Origin: Thalassiosira profunda
Lineage: Eukaryota > Bacillariophyta > Thalassiosirophyceae > Thalassiosirales > Thalassiosiraceae
NCBI GenBank assembly: GCA_036939355.1
Contig: JALLAP010000511.1
Location: forward strand, 1-12,291
Direction of reading: 5' to 3'
Length of the DNA stretch: 12,291 bases
Shown here: positions 1 through 8,300 of the stretch, piece by piece
Position numbering within the stretch: position 1 is the stretch's first letter
How the letters are laid out: every line of letters starts with the position of its first letter
The notes under the pieces: generated by a model
Told to the model about the DNA's origin: nothing
The model's database searches: none
Seen by the model: the letters and a program-made list of their open reading frames with translations, nothing else
Position numbers and translations under genes: made by a program

Positions 1-2
1 AG

Positions 3-434
3 CGCCTGCTGACGATGGAAGGCGGATTGATGTCTGGCATGTCTTCCGCCGATGAGGAAATGGGCCGTCCCAGGAGGCGCAAGGGATTTCGCACCACGTC
101 CAAGGTGGAATCCATCCGGTCCGCTCTTGGTCTTCACCCCGGACGATTGCCCCAGGGCGGGTGGCAGGAACCAGTGGCATCGCTGCTCGATACATTTGAC
201 AATCTCGCCGTCGACCTTGGATCTCACTTCCGGCATTATCCCATGAGCCGGCTGGCATTCATGCTGTACCTGTTGATATTGCACATGTGGGCGTTCTTCT
301 TGCTCGTGTACCACGCCCATGCGCAGGGTTCCGGGGGAGATGTCCACGGCCCAGAGGCACTGCTGAGATCCTACCGTCACATGGAGCAGGTCCCTAGAGT
401 CGTGGCGGCAGTAGCGGCGAAGAAGACGCCGTAG
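3..434 (+). CDS. Golgin-84-like Golgi membrane protein, C-terminal part (5' end outside window)
   Basis: The reading frame is open from the left edge to a TAG at 432-434, giving 143 residues of the C-terminus; the coiled-coil body expected of a golgin would lie upstream of the window. Residues 57-100 read as a conserved segment (LDTFDNLAVDLGSHFRHYP, then SRLAFMLYLLILHMWAFFLL). This matches the golgin-84/GOLGA5 membrane anchor, where an RRYP-type motif precedes a single transmembrane helix containing a Y...LHxW core. Golgins of this type are tail-anchored coiled-coil tethers of Golgi cisternae and COPI vesicles. After the helix there is an unusually long lumenal tail of about 40 residues ending in AAKKTP; animal homologues have a shorter one. 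The ATG at 15 is internal and should not be taken as the start. CASP is a related alternative, but the YP/LHxW pattern favours golgin-84. No intron is visible in this piece. Confidence 0.82.
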   Translation, partial: RLLTMEGGLMSGMSSADEEMGRPRRRKGFRTTSKVESIRSALGLHPGRLPQGGWQEPVASLLDTFDNLAVDLGSHFRHYPMSRLAFMLYLLILHMWAFFLLVYHAHAQGSGGDVHGPEALLRSYRHMEQVPRVVAAVAAKKTP

Positions 435-527
435 AGGATACCTAGTGCCACCAGTTCATACGCTTCGTGATGTGTTTCTCGGGAGCTTAGAGTGTGCTCT
501 CCGATCTAATGTTAAGCTGCAACCTTT

Positions 528-2397
528 CTACTCGACTGAAGGGATTGTCTGCCGCTCGTACAAGAGAATGAATGCCTCCGCATCGAGAACGCTCGCCTCG
601 GTCGCCGGTGTCACGCTCGAGTCGTTGAAGAGAAACCATTTATTCTCGCTGACTTGGATGTAAACGAAATAGTGGCCGACGAAGGGACTTGATCCGCTGT
701 GTGAAACGCAAGCAACCAATCGATAGTGGCAGCCCTCGAAATCATCGTCGATGCTCCTGTCTTCTTTCATTCCAATCAGTTGCGATGCGTCGAGCTCAAT
801 AGGAAAAATCACGCGCCGGCTATCCTTGTGCAGTCCCTTTTCTTTGGACCACTGCGTTCGCCGCAGAGAAATGAGCAGGGATTGCGGTCGTCGTTGCAAC
901 GTGACCCTCCATTCGGCGTCCTTCTTTCCCTGGCATTCGTCGCAGTCGAATTGATTGTCTCCTTCGAAGCGTCCAGTCGTTTGTAAGGAATCAAAGCACT
1001 CGTGCAAATCAACGCCATTCTTCCTAGACTCCCTTTCAGAGTCACCGGTTGGAATCGACAACACAAGCCCCAACATTGGTTCCGTCCTCTTTGTCACGGT
1101 GTTGCATTCGTCGCACTCTACCTCCTGATACTGATTTACTCCAAACAGATCCAGCATCACCGAATTTGTGGCTTTGGCGGGCTTTAGCTCATCGTCCACC
1201 CTCCCAAGGTACCAGTTAAGAAATTCGTTGGCATCCTGTTGACGTTTCGCCGCAAACAGAATTGAGTGCTTCCACACTGCATTGACAAAGTATCGGGGGG
1301 CGATGGATCGCCACCGTCCGCTCCACAGCACTCGCAATAGTGCATGGGTGGCCTCCGTTAACGCCAATTCCTCTGGCGACTCGTCCTCGTGCAAAGCTTT
1401 CTTTAATCGCGTCGTGCTCTGCCGCGCAAGCGTGTAGCCGCCCTCACCGGCCAATCGCAACGGCGCCGCGGCCCGGAGGAAGTCCCGAAAGAAGCTGCGG
1501 AACCCGGAGCAGTGCGAGAGCATTTGCACGACGCTGTTCATGTAGCACGTGTTGCCCAGGTTGTCCAGCCCAGTGATTCCCGGCTCAAAGGACGAGGGTT
1601 GCGAGGCCGCTTTCGATTCCTTTTGTTCAGGCGAAAGCTTTGTTGCATCTTCCTTCATTTCGTCCACGGCCGGCAACTTTGCATCTCCCTCCTCCGGGCG
1701 CTCCACCATCTCATACTCCGCCTCCATCGATCCCTGCCGCTCCAGTTCGTCGTCGGTGGACGGCGTGGGCGACGCGACGTCCATGGCGTTGTCCCGGCGC
1801 AGTTCGATTTCGTTCAATTCCTCGCGCAGATTCGCCAGCCAGGGGGCGTCCGAGAGGACGTAGTCGTCGCACGCGTAGCAGTGGACGGCTTTGGAGACAA
1901 TGTCGATGCACACAAAGTGGCCGCCGCTAAGAGAAACGTCGTTATCGTCGCTCTCTCCGCTTTTCTCGTCGTCGGCAGAATCGCTGTCCCTCGAGATCTT
2001 CTTCCCTGAGGGATAGCTGCGCAGTATCCTCCTGAATATTTTCGCCCGCTTCTTCTTCCCATCGTCGCCGCTTTGACTGGAGGAGCTCTCCTCCGAGCCA
2101 AGAGAGTGCGTCGTGTGGAAGTGGTGTTTCGAGTGGCCGCCACCCAGGGCGGGCAGGTGGGCACGCCGGCCGCACCCAATGTGACCGCATCTGCACGCAC
2201 ATGAGAGCAAGGTGATGTCAATTGCAATTTGCAATGAATAAATACAATACGATGCACATGCTCCTGAGAACTCACCTCAGGCAGCACCAAATACCATCCG
2301 TCGAGTGGCAGCTGTCGCACGCCCACCGGAGAGGGTCGCGCAGACGGGCCCACGCCTCCTCCGTCGGCTGCTGCAGATGAGGACAGCGATCCGCCAT
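528..2397 (-). CDS. USP3-like ubiquitin-specific protease with N-terminal ZnF-UBP domain (two exons)
   Basis: A cysteine deubiquitinase, encoded as join(528..2190, 2276..2397) on the minus strand, 594 residues. Exon 1 begins at ATG 2397 (purine at -3, G at +4; in-frame TAG 30 bases upstream) and ends mid-codon; splicing forms an Arg codon. The joined N-terminus has the full ZnF-UBP pattern: CPH at 5-7, CDSC at 27-30, IWCCLRC at 36-42, GCGRR, several His, and CYACDDYV at about 145-152. An acidic, Ser-rich loop with a KKKRAK basic patch is inserted in the finger. The catalytic domain runs from about 245 to 590: Cys box GNTCYMNS with nucleophile C256, RQQDANEFL, two CDEC zinc-ribbon pairs (C400/C403 and C457/C460), His box FVGHYFVY with H547, and FNDSS with D564. 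All catalytic residues are present, so an active enzyme is expected. The finger layout, CDDYV continuation and WFxFNDSxVT motif fit USP3 and its USP44/49 relatives, which act on nuclear proteins including histone H2A/H2B; the exact substrate here is not shown. Confidence 0.9.
2191..2275 (-). other. Spliceosomal intron in the USP gene (85 nt)
   Basis: On the minus strand the donor reads CTGAG|GTGAGT and the acceptor TGCGTGCAG|ATGCGG. A possible branch site (ATTGACATC) lies about 30 nt upstream of the acceptor. The intron is 85 nt and interrupts an Arg codon after its second base. Reading through it would break the ZnF-UBP domain, whereas removal joins WCCL with RCGHIGCGR into an uninterrupted finger. 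This is the only intron that the coding evidence requires in the window. Confidence 0.88.
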
Positions 2398-2482
2398 CCT
2401 TCTTCCTCGAGACGCCGGTCCACACTAGTTTTGCCTCTGCCACCAGCGCGGGACTTTGTTAGGGGAAGCTAGAGGGGGTCCC

Positions 2483-2488
2483 CACGTG
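2483..2488. promoter_or_regulatory. G-box/E-box CACGTG, USP-proximal
   Basis: An exact CACGTG palindrome, the core site of bHLH and some bZIP factors, about 86 bp upstream of the USP start. A further CACGTG occurs inside the USP coding sequence near 1545, so a single copy is weak evidence. Confidence 0.3.
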
Positions 2489-2591
2489 CCGTCGGCGGCT
2501 CTAGAGAGGGCATGTGTGTATGCCGCTGCCAGCCGGCATGGTGCATGTGGGCCGCGGAAGTTGGGTGGAGCGGGGGAGCTGTGCAAGGTGC

Positions 2592-2597
2592 CACGTG
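2592..2597. promoter_or_regulatory. G-box/E-box CACGTG, USP-distal
   Basis: A second exact CACGTG, with flanks GC-CACGTG-GA, about 195 bp upstream of the USP start and 56 bp beyond the TAF1B-like stop codon. Two copies in 255 bp are more than expected by chance, but function is inferred only. Confidence 0.3.
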
Positions 2598-2652
2598 GAA
2601 ATGAAAAGCTGCAAGAATGGTAGATGTACCTAGTTGCTGCTGTGTTTCCTCT

Positions 2653-4767
2653 TCATCGCTTCGGCACCAGGCGGGACAGCAACTCATCCTCGAGCTCTTC
2701 GACCATCTCGTGCAACCTCTGCGGTATCGTTTCCTCAATTGTGTAGCATATGTATTCAATCAGCCGGCAATAATGCGGATGGTACGGCCGGGTGTCCAAG
2801 ATTTTCCCGCTCGAATGCATCCGGTATGTGTAGATTGTGTATTGATCTTTGGCGTTGACTTTGCGTGTGTCAGGCGGTTGTTCGTTGGGATTGGGAGCGC
2901 CCGAGAGAATGCGATTTGGCACCACCTTCTCCTCGCCCAGCGACCTTTTCTGTTGTGCTTCTTCAGACCCCCCATCCTTCTTTTGAGACGACAGAGAGTG
3001 CAGTCCTGTCTCCAGCGATTGAAAGTATTGCGTCACATCGTTCGATGGCTCGACTCCTTTGAATGCGGTATCTTCCAGGAAGTTGATGTAGTGAATGAGC
3101 GTGGGGCCGTTCCCCAGTTGTTGAAATTGCGCTTCGTTCCAAGGCACAGAGGCTTTTGTAGCGAGATTGGACTCGGTGCTCGTCTCATCTTTTCCAGAGT
3201 GCAGATTGGCAATTTGCCACGTCTCCCACCCTGGGCACAGTTTGGACGCAACCACAATGACTGCAGCAACATGCAGTGGGGTGTACAGTTTGTCTGTCCT
3301 GACACCGACCAACGGAGGTGGCAAGGGATGCGTTGTGGTGGACTCCTCCTGGCTGTCACCGCCTTTGCCTTCTGCGCTCGACTCGGTCTCGCGGCGAGAC
3401 TCGACGCCCATCAATGCCAGTGCATTGTCAAGTACTCTTTGCTCAAACCCCAAATCTTGCAACAACCGAGCTGCCAAAAGTGGCACGTTATACAGGCTCC
3501 TCTGGTGGCGAGTGGCATCGCCATCCTCATTCCTGCGGAGAGATCTAGAGCCTCGCTGGGGAGTCAGACTTGCCGCGTCAGACACGCAAACATCCGGGGT
3601 TGGAATTGCCGCCACGCCGTCGCTGTACCAGTTGCACGCCGTGGCCAGCAAACCAGTCAAATCCGCAACGGATCCCGCCGGAGGCACGAAGCTCCTCGCA
3701 AAAAACCTCTTGACGAGCTCGATCCGCTCCTTCAATTTGCTCGGCAGCAAGTCGTATCCATTCAGGGCATGGGGCAATTGTCCGCTCGCCGTCCACATCG
3801 TCAGGTGGTGCGGCGCCACCCCCGTTCGCAGGTGGGTCAAGGCTAGCTGCAGTATCGAGAGGAGGAACGTCAACGATGGTTGGATCCACAACGCCGCGTG
3901 GTGAGGGTGCATCTGGTACAGCCCGTTCGGGTGGCGGTTTGCTTTGTCAAGATGTAGCTTGTGCTGACAAAGCGCGGGGATGGTCAGCACGGGGTGGCGC
4001 GCTCTTTTTCGTCGCTTCGAAGAGCGGCGGCTGGAACGGCTCGCACTGTCCGCCTCGCTGTCGTCAACGGTATCATTGGCCGAGGAATACACGCTCTCCA
4101 TTCCGACGGTGCTTTCGTCGCCTTCGCCGTCGTCTTCCCGCTCCTTCCTTTGTAAATCCTCCAATATCTCCTCTTCCACCCTCCTCCCCACTTGTATCGA
4201 CAGGTGTCCCAGGACGTAGCCCTTCCGTCGAATCTCCAAAAAGTAATCCCGAAACGACGCCCGCATCTCGGGGTATTTGGCCGAGTATTCCCTGGCCGCC
4301 TCTCTCCACGCGTTCAGGTAAGCAAACCATATCTTTTCCACAGTGCGCTCCATTCTGGTGGGTTCCTCATTCTCCTCCGGATAATGTCCGCTGTTGTGTT
4401 CCTCTATGCCAGCCAACTTGGAAACGCACTTGGCCGCCTCGCGCAACAGCCACTGGAACGCCAAGCAGCAGTCCTCCGCGTCCGGCAGCCGCTTGCTCCG
4501 GTCGTATTCCTTCAGCGGCCGCGCCGGCACCCCCCGCTTCCCGCCCCCGCCCACGGCCCGCTTCTTGACCCCGATGCCCTTCGCGGCCAGCGCGAAGCCC
4601 TCGTCGTAATCGAGCTCCTCCTGCGTGGCGATTTGGCTTTGCGTGAAGCACGACGAGCACACGAGGGCCCCCGAGGGATCGTTGTAGAAAGATGTTCCGC
4701 CACAGTTGGGGCAGGTGTCGGAGGCCTGGCGGTCGTCGTCGGGGTAGTCGTCGAGGTAGAAGGACAT
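2653..4767 (-). CDS. RNA polymerase I TFIIB-related initiation factor, Rrn7/TAF1B family
   Basis: A single 704-residue reading frame. The start ATG at 4767 is fixed by an in-frame TGA immediately upstream (4773-4771). Residues 19-40 form a zinc ribbon, CPNC and CSSC separated by 14 residues, as at the N-terminus of TFIIB-like factors. A basic linker (about 60-90) follows, in the position of the B-reader. Residues 99-200 are helical and fit a first cyclin fold. A low-complexity acidic/Ser insertion (about 210-258) ends in an NLS-like KRRKRAR at 251-257. The second conserved block (about 285-375, with LTMWTASGQLPHALNG and ADLTGLLA) and a late helix PLHVAAVIVVASKLCPGWE (497-515) are the segments I recognise as TAF1B/Rrn7-like. 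In yeast core factor or animal SL1 this subunit recruits Pol I to the rDNA promoter in the nucleolus. The C-terminal region of about 130 residues ends in an acidic helix (EMVEELEDELLSRL). A Brf1-type factor is less likely, since the cyclin repeats are very divergent. The gene is head-to-head with the Ubl-MUS81-like gene. Confidence 0.85.
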   Translation of the reverse strand: MSFYLDDYPDDDRQASDTCPNCGGTSFYNDPSGALVCSSCFTQSQIATQEELDYDEGFALAAKGIGVKKRAVGGGGKRGVPARPLKEYDRSKRLPDAEDCCLAFQWLLREAAKCVSKLAGIEEHNSGHYPEENEEPTRMERTVEKIWFAYLNAWREAAREYSAKYPEMRASFRDYFLEIRRKGYVLGHLSIQVGRRVEEEILEDLQRKEREDDGEGDESTVGMESVYSSANDTVDDSEADSASRSSRRSSKRRKRARHPVLTIPALCQHKLHLDKANRHPNGLYQMHPHHAALWIQPSLTFLLSILQLALTHLRTGVAPHHLTMWTASGQLPHALNGYDLLPSKLKERIELVKRFFARSFVPPAGSVADLTGLLATACNWYSDGVAAIPTPDVCVSDAASLTPQRGSRSLRRNEDGDATRHQRSLYNVPLLAARLLQDLGFEQRVLDNALALMGVESRRETESSAEGKGGDSQEESTTTHPLPPPLVGVRTDKLYTPLHVAAVIVVASKLCPGWETWQIANLHSGKDETSTESNLATKASVPWNEAQFQQLGNGPTLIHYINFLEDTAFKGVEPSNDVTQYFQSLETGLHSLSSQKKDGGSEEAQQKRSLGEEKVVPNRILSGAPNPNEQPPDTRKVNAKDQYTIYTYRMHSSGKILDTRPYHPHYCRLIEYICYTIEETIPQRLHEMVEELEDELLSRLVPKR

Positions 4768-4944
4768 GCTTCACTGCATGCGCCGGGAGGTCCGGCGAGG
4801 GGTGACGGGGTGCACTGCCTGTGATGGCACGTAGGTACGTGAGCGAGCGCTAGTCAAGAGCTGCCAAAACCCAGCTCGCCGCCCCGCGCATTCTAGACGG
4901 CCTGTCGACTATTGAAACGCCCCCGCAACGCCGACCTGGGTCGA

Positions 4945-4952
4945 CGACGTCA
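4945..4952. promoter_or_regulatory. CRE-like bZIP site (CGACGTCA)
   Basis: Seven of eight bases match the palindromic CRE TGACGTCA, and ACGTCA is exact. bZIP factors binding CRE-like sites are described in diatom CO2/light-regulated promoters. It sits about 180 bp from the TAF1B-like start and about 360 bp from the MUS81-like start. Confidence 0.3.
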
Positions 4953-5023
4953 TGACAGGGGTTCACCGCCCAGAAGTGATGGCAAGCGGGCAAGCGGGAG
5001 CGGGGGCCGAGTTGGTAACGACA

Positions 5024-5031
5024 ACGTACGT
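5024..5031. promoter_or_regulatory. ACGTACGT palindrome with nearby TACGTA
   Basis: A perfect 8-bp palindrome with two overlapping ACGT cores, followed ten bases later by TACGTA (5041-5046). ACGT is the core recognised by many plant and algal bZIP proteins. It lies in the divergent promoter region; a role is inferred only from position. Confidence 0.2.
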
Positions 5032-5311
5032 ACATTCGTCTACGTAGGCGCCAAACCCTTCCTTGCGCTTGACAAGACGTACAATATTATCGTACCTAGA
5101 CAACAACCAACAACGAGCAACGCCTCCCCCTCTCCTACAACAGGGGCCCAGCCCGAGCCCGGCGGCATCCGGTCGGCTGTCCGGTGTGCGCTTGGCCCGG
5201 CTGGCGCATCTAGCGTGGCATTTTTGCCTGCGGGCCCTGGGCTGGTGCGCAAAGCGCAGTCGCGAGCGTGGCGCAGCAAAAGCATTGTACCTGCACCACC
5301 ACGCCCGAAGG

Positions 5312-8300
5312 ATGGTCCAGGTCTCCATCCTCGTCCGGCCGACGGGCGGCTACCACAAGCCCAACAAGATCGACTCCATCAGCATTGATTCCTCGGAACG
5401 GCTCGAAACGATACAGGAGAAGTACAACAGTGCGGGGCGGGGGAGCACCACTCGGCTCTATTATCGCGGTCGCGAGTTGCCTCTCAATTCATCCATTGGG
5501 AGCCACAACCTCGACGATTTTGCGATCCTAGAATGCTGCAGAAGCCCGGCACTTTCAGCAGCTCTTTCGGCGTGCCTAAAGGATTTGGACAAAGTCAAGG
5601 CACTGCCAGCGCATGAACGGACGCGGTCGAATTTGGTGTCCATTCTGCAGCTGCCTTCATCCATCGTTTCCGATGTGGAACATGAAATCTGGAACGCCAG
5701 CTCTTGGACGGACGAGAAGATCAAGCCACGGACGATCAACTTTGCCACAATCAAAGCTGTGCTGCAGCGGCTGGATCGATACCACGTTCACGATTTGCCG
5801 CAATGCAACGATTGCCAGAGCCTATTCAATGCATTGAATGCCCACAACGTGTGGAGGGGAGGAGGGCGAGATGCGAGGAATAGGAGGGGATTTAATTCGC
5901 AGGATCACCTCTTCAAGCCCGTCAAGAACAATGGGCAACCTTCCACGAACTGGAGCTTGCTCGAGGAGAAACTTGCGATTCAGCAAAGCATTAGACGCGA
6001 GTTCCAGGCCGGGTACGGCTCTTCGGGCGCAGAGGATTGGCTGGAAGAGTTCGTACGACGTGACGATGCACGGCACGGTGGGAGCAGAGGAAGAAACAAC
6101 TCGCGCCGAGCCGCCGTTGACGATGCAGATCCTTGGCTGACCCATCTGCCGCCGAATACGCCTCCAGTGCCACGGCAAAATGGAAGGAGTGCGACGCCGC
6201 CCTCGCGATCTCTGACTTCCTCCGCACGAGCATCTGGCGGCAGGCTCTACACGCCGCAATACGCCTCCGGCCCATTCTCTGTCCTCGCCACGCTTCATCT
6301 CGCGATGCATGCCCGGCACCCCCGCTCAAACGGTCGTCGTTACCTCACGCTCACCGAAGAGCAACTGAAAAGGATGGCCCAGCCAATGTGTCGATCCAAC
6401 CTCTTCGATAAAGGGCGACTGAGGGGGCGCAATGCATTCGCTTGCATGGACGGGCTTGTGGAGAAACAACTTGCGAGGAAAGAAATCGTCCGCGGCAATT
6501 CGGGCGTGGACATTGAGAAATGGGGACTGTTGCGCGGCGGCGAAGTGCTCGGGCAAGGGTGCGCCGAGTTCGACCGCGCCGTCAACCAAGTGATTCCCGT
6601 TCGGCAGCTCAGTGATGAATCGGGGAAGCCTCACGCAAATTTGACCCTCTGCCTCGACGCGCGCGAGGATGACTTGCTGCTGAAACGAATCAAGTGGAGC
6701 TGCGGTGATGAAAGCGTTCCTTTTGTCGAAAAGGAGCTGCCCGCTGGAGATTACTTGTTCCTTGAACGACGCAATGGAGACGATCACGTCCTGCCTCTAG
6801 TCATCGAGCGCAAGAGTTGGAGCGATTTAGCTGATTCCTGCCTCGGCCGAGGCAAGGCTCGTCACAGGCTGGATTGCGTCAAGATCGGTGGTGATGGGAG
6901 CGCCTGTTCCGGCTGTCAGCTGTGCAAGATGAAGCGATGTGGATGCAAGCAAATAATGTTCTTGATTGAGGGAGAGCGATGCTTGGGAAGTGATAGCGCC
7001 CACAGATCGGCGAAGAAGTGCACGGAAGACAATTGCTGCTCCGCCTGCAAACTTCTGAAAGAGAGGCACGGCGTAACACAAGATGCGTTGGAGGGTGTTC
7101 TGACGAAGCTGCAGATGGAGCACGGATGCTTTATTCATTACACCAACTCCTACAACGAGACGATTGAGTCGCTATTTGATATGAGGCAGATACTACAGAT
7201 GGACCGGGCCCTTGTACGGGACTCTCTGCCTTTCGACGCATACGCGACGCAGGCCCGAAGAGGCAGCGACGCGATGGAACGCTCACATCCAAGCCCCACG
7301 GCTGTGCAGGAGCTGAACATTGAAACAATGCTGCCGGCTGCTGTCAGCAGAACATGGAATGCCCAATTGATTGGAAGCCTGCTTGGCGTCAGCTCGTGCA
7401 GAGGATTGCCCCAACAACGTCAGCAGAGTGCGACATCTGGTCGCCGTGGAACCAGTGCCCTTCAAAACAGAGGTGCTATCGATCTAAACGATTCGGACGA
7501 TGATGCCATTTGCATCGATTTGTCGGAGTCTCAAGACTATTGCCGCCCAAAGAAGCGCAAAAAGAACGACGACACGATATGCCTCGACTCGGACTCAGAG
7601 AATGACGGAGCTCGAACTATCCGAGGTGGAGGCGGCTATTCCGACAGCTCTGACGATGAGATCGAGGTATGCAGTCAGGACGTATGGAAGACTGTTCCAA
7701 GCACCGCTGCCGGTGCTTCTTCCATTGGTAAGGGATCCGTTGGTAAGGGCAGCAGCAGCTCGAGCGACACGTCAGGAGACGAGCTCTTCAACCTCAGCAG
7801 ATTCGACCAGAGCCGCAAAAAGAGGTTCCTTGAGAGTCCAGCCAAACGTGATGGGTCCGATTCGGATGATTCTGATTCTGTATTGTTGGGATTGAGTGCA
7901 CGAAAAGGAAAGGCAAAGGTCGCGAGGAAGAAGTCTCCAGCAAAGCCACGAGCGAAGTCTTCTGCTCCTCCCGTGAGAAAATCTCCATCGCAAAAGACCC
8001 AGGACAGTGCGGCTAAGCGAGCCCCCAAAGCATCGGCTGCCACAACGGCAAATATTGAGTGCAGTCTTCTTCTTTCTTCCGACGACGAGTCTCAACCACT
8101 GCAACCACCGTCGACAAACGCATCGGCTTCTGCTCGTGCAGGCAAGAGTGAGGGCGATGATGATGATCTGTGCGAAGTCTTGGAGGTGCCCAGTCAGCTA
8201 CCGCCTTTGTCCCGCAAAAGGAAGACTGGTGCAACGAGTTCTCGTGCCACAGGGAGAATGCCCAATTTGGATGAATCGCTCCTCGTTGTCCACGGGTGGG

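Larger units (their letters stand above)
2398..2652. promoter_or_regulatory. Intergenic region: USP upstream region and TAF1B/Rrn7 3' end
   Basis: 255 bp separate the start of the USP gene from the stop of the TAF1B-like gene; both are on the minus strand, so this stretch must carry the 3' end of the latter and the promoter of the former. It contains two exact CACGTG palindromes (2483-2488 and 2592-2597), about 86 and 195 bp upstream of the USP ATG. No TATA box or AATAAA signal is evident. Confidence 0.5.
4768..5311. promoter_or_regulatory. Divergent intergenic region between TAF1B-like and Ubl-MUS81-like genes
   Basis: 544 bp lie between two head-to-head start codons, so this must hold both promoters and 5' UTRs. 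No plausible conserved coding sequence was found. Visible elements are a CRE-like CGACGTCA (4945-4952), an ACGTACGT palindrome (5024-5031) followed by TACGTA (5041-5046), and a tandem 8-bp GCAAGCGG repeat (about 4982-4997). An open frame continues upstream of ATG 5312 to about 5063 but contains no ATG and shows no domain features, so I treat it as non-coding leader. Confidence 0.55.

Noticed and set aside
1814..2443. Minus-strand frame of about 209 codons overlapping the USP start
   Set aside because: It reads through the intron and then out of frame with the USP. Its N-terminus has no zinc ligands, whereas the adjacent frame from ATG 2397 gives a perfect ZnF-UBP half-finger.
2617..3846. Plus-strand open frame of about 409 codons
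   Set aside because: It lies entirely antisense to the well-supported TAF1B/Rrn7-like gene and its translation shows no domain or coherent composition.
4950..4980. Possible tRNA B box (GGTTCACCGCC)
   Set aside because: It departs from GGTTCRANNCC at a key position, and no acceptor stem, anticodon arm or A box can be paired around it.
5066..5092. TTGACA and TATTAT resembling a bacterial -35/-10 promoter
   Set aside because: Spacing is only about 11 bp and the genome is nuclear eukaryotic, so this is chance resemblance.
5063..5311. Upstream in-frame extension of the Ubl-MUS81-like protein
   Set aside because: The open stretch contains no ATG (it begins with TTG), has no domain signal, and the Ubl starts immediately at ATG 5312, which is in strong context.
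4912..5388. Plus-strand frame of about 158 codons across the divergent promoter
   Set aside because: It overlaps the start of the Ubl gene in another frame, is Pro/Ala/Arg-rich as expected for random GC-rich sequence, and has no recognisable feature.
7722..7752. Direct repeat TTGGTAAGGG with GTAAG donor-like sequence
   Set aside because: It encodes a GKGSVGKGSS linker in frame and no intron is needed; a short coding repeat, not a splice site or mobile-element trace.
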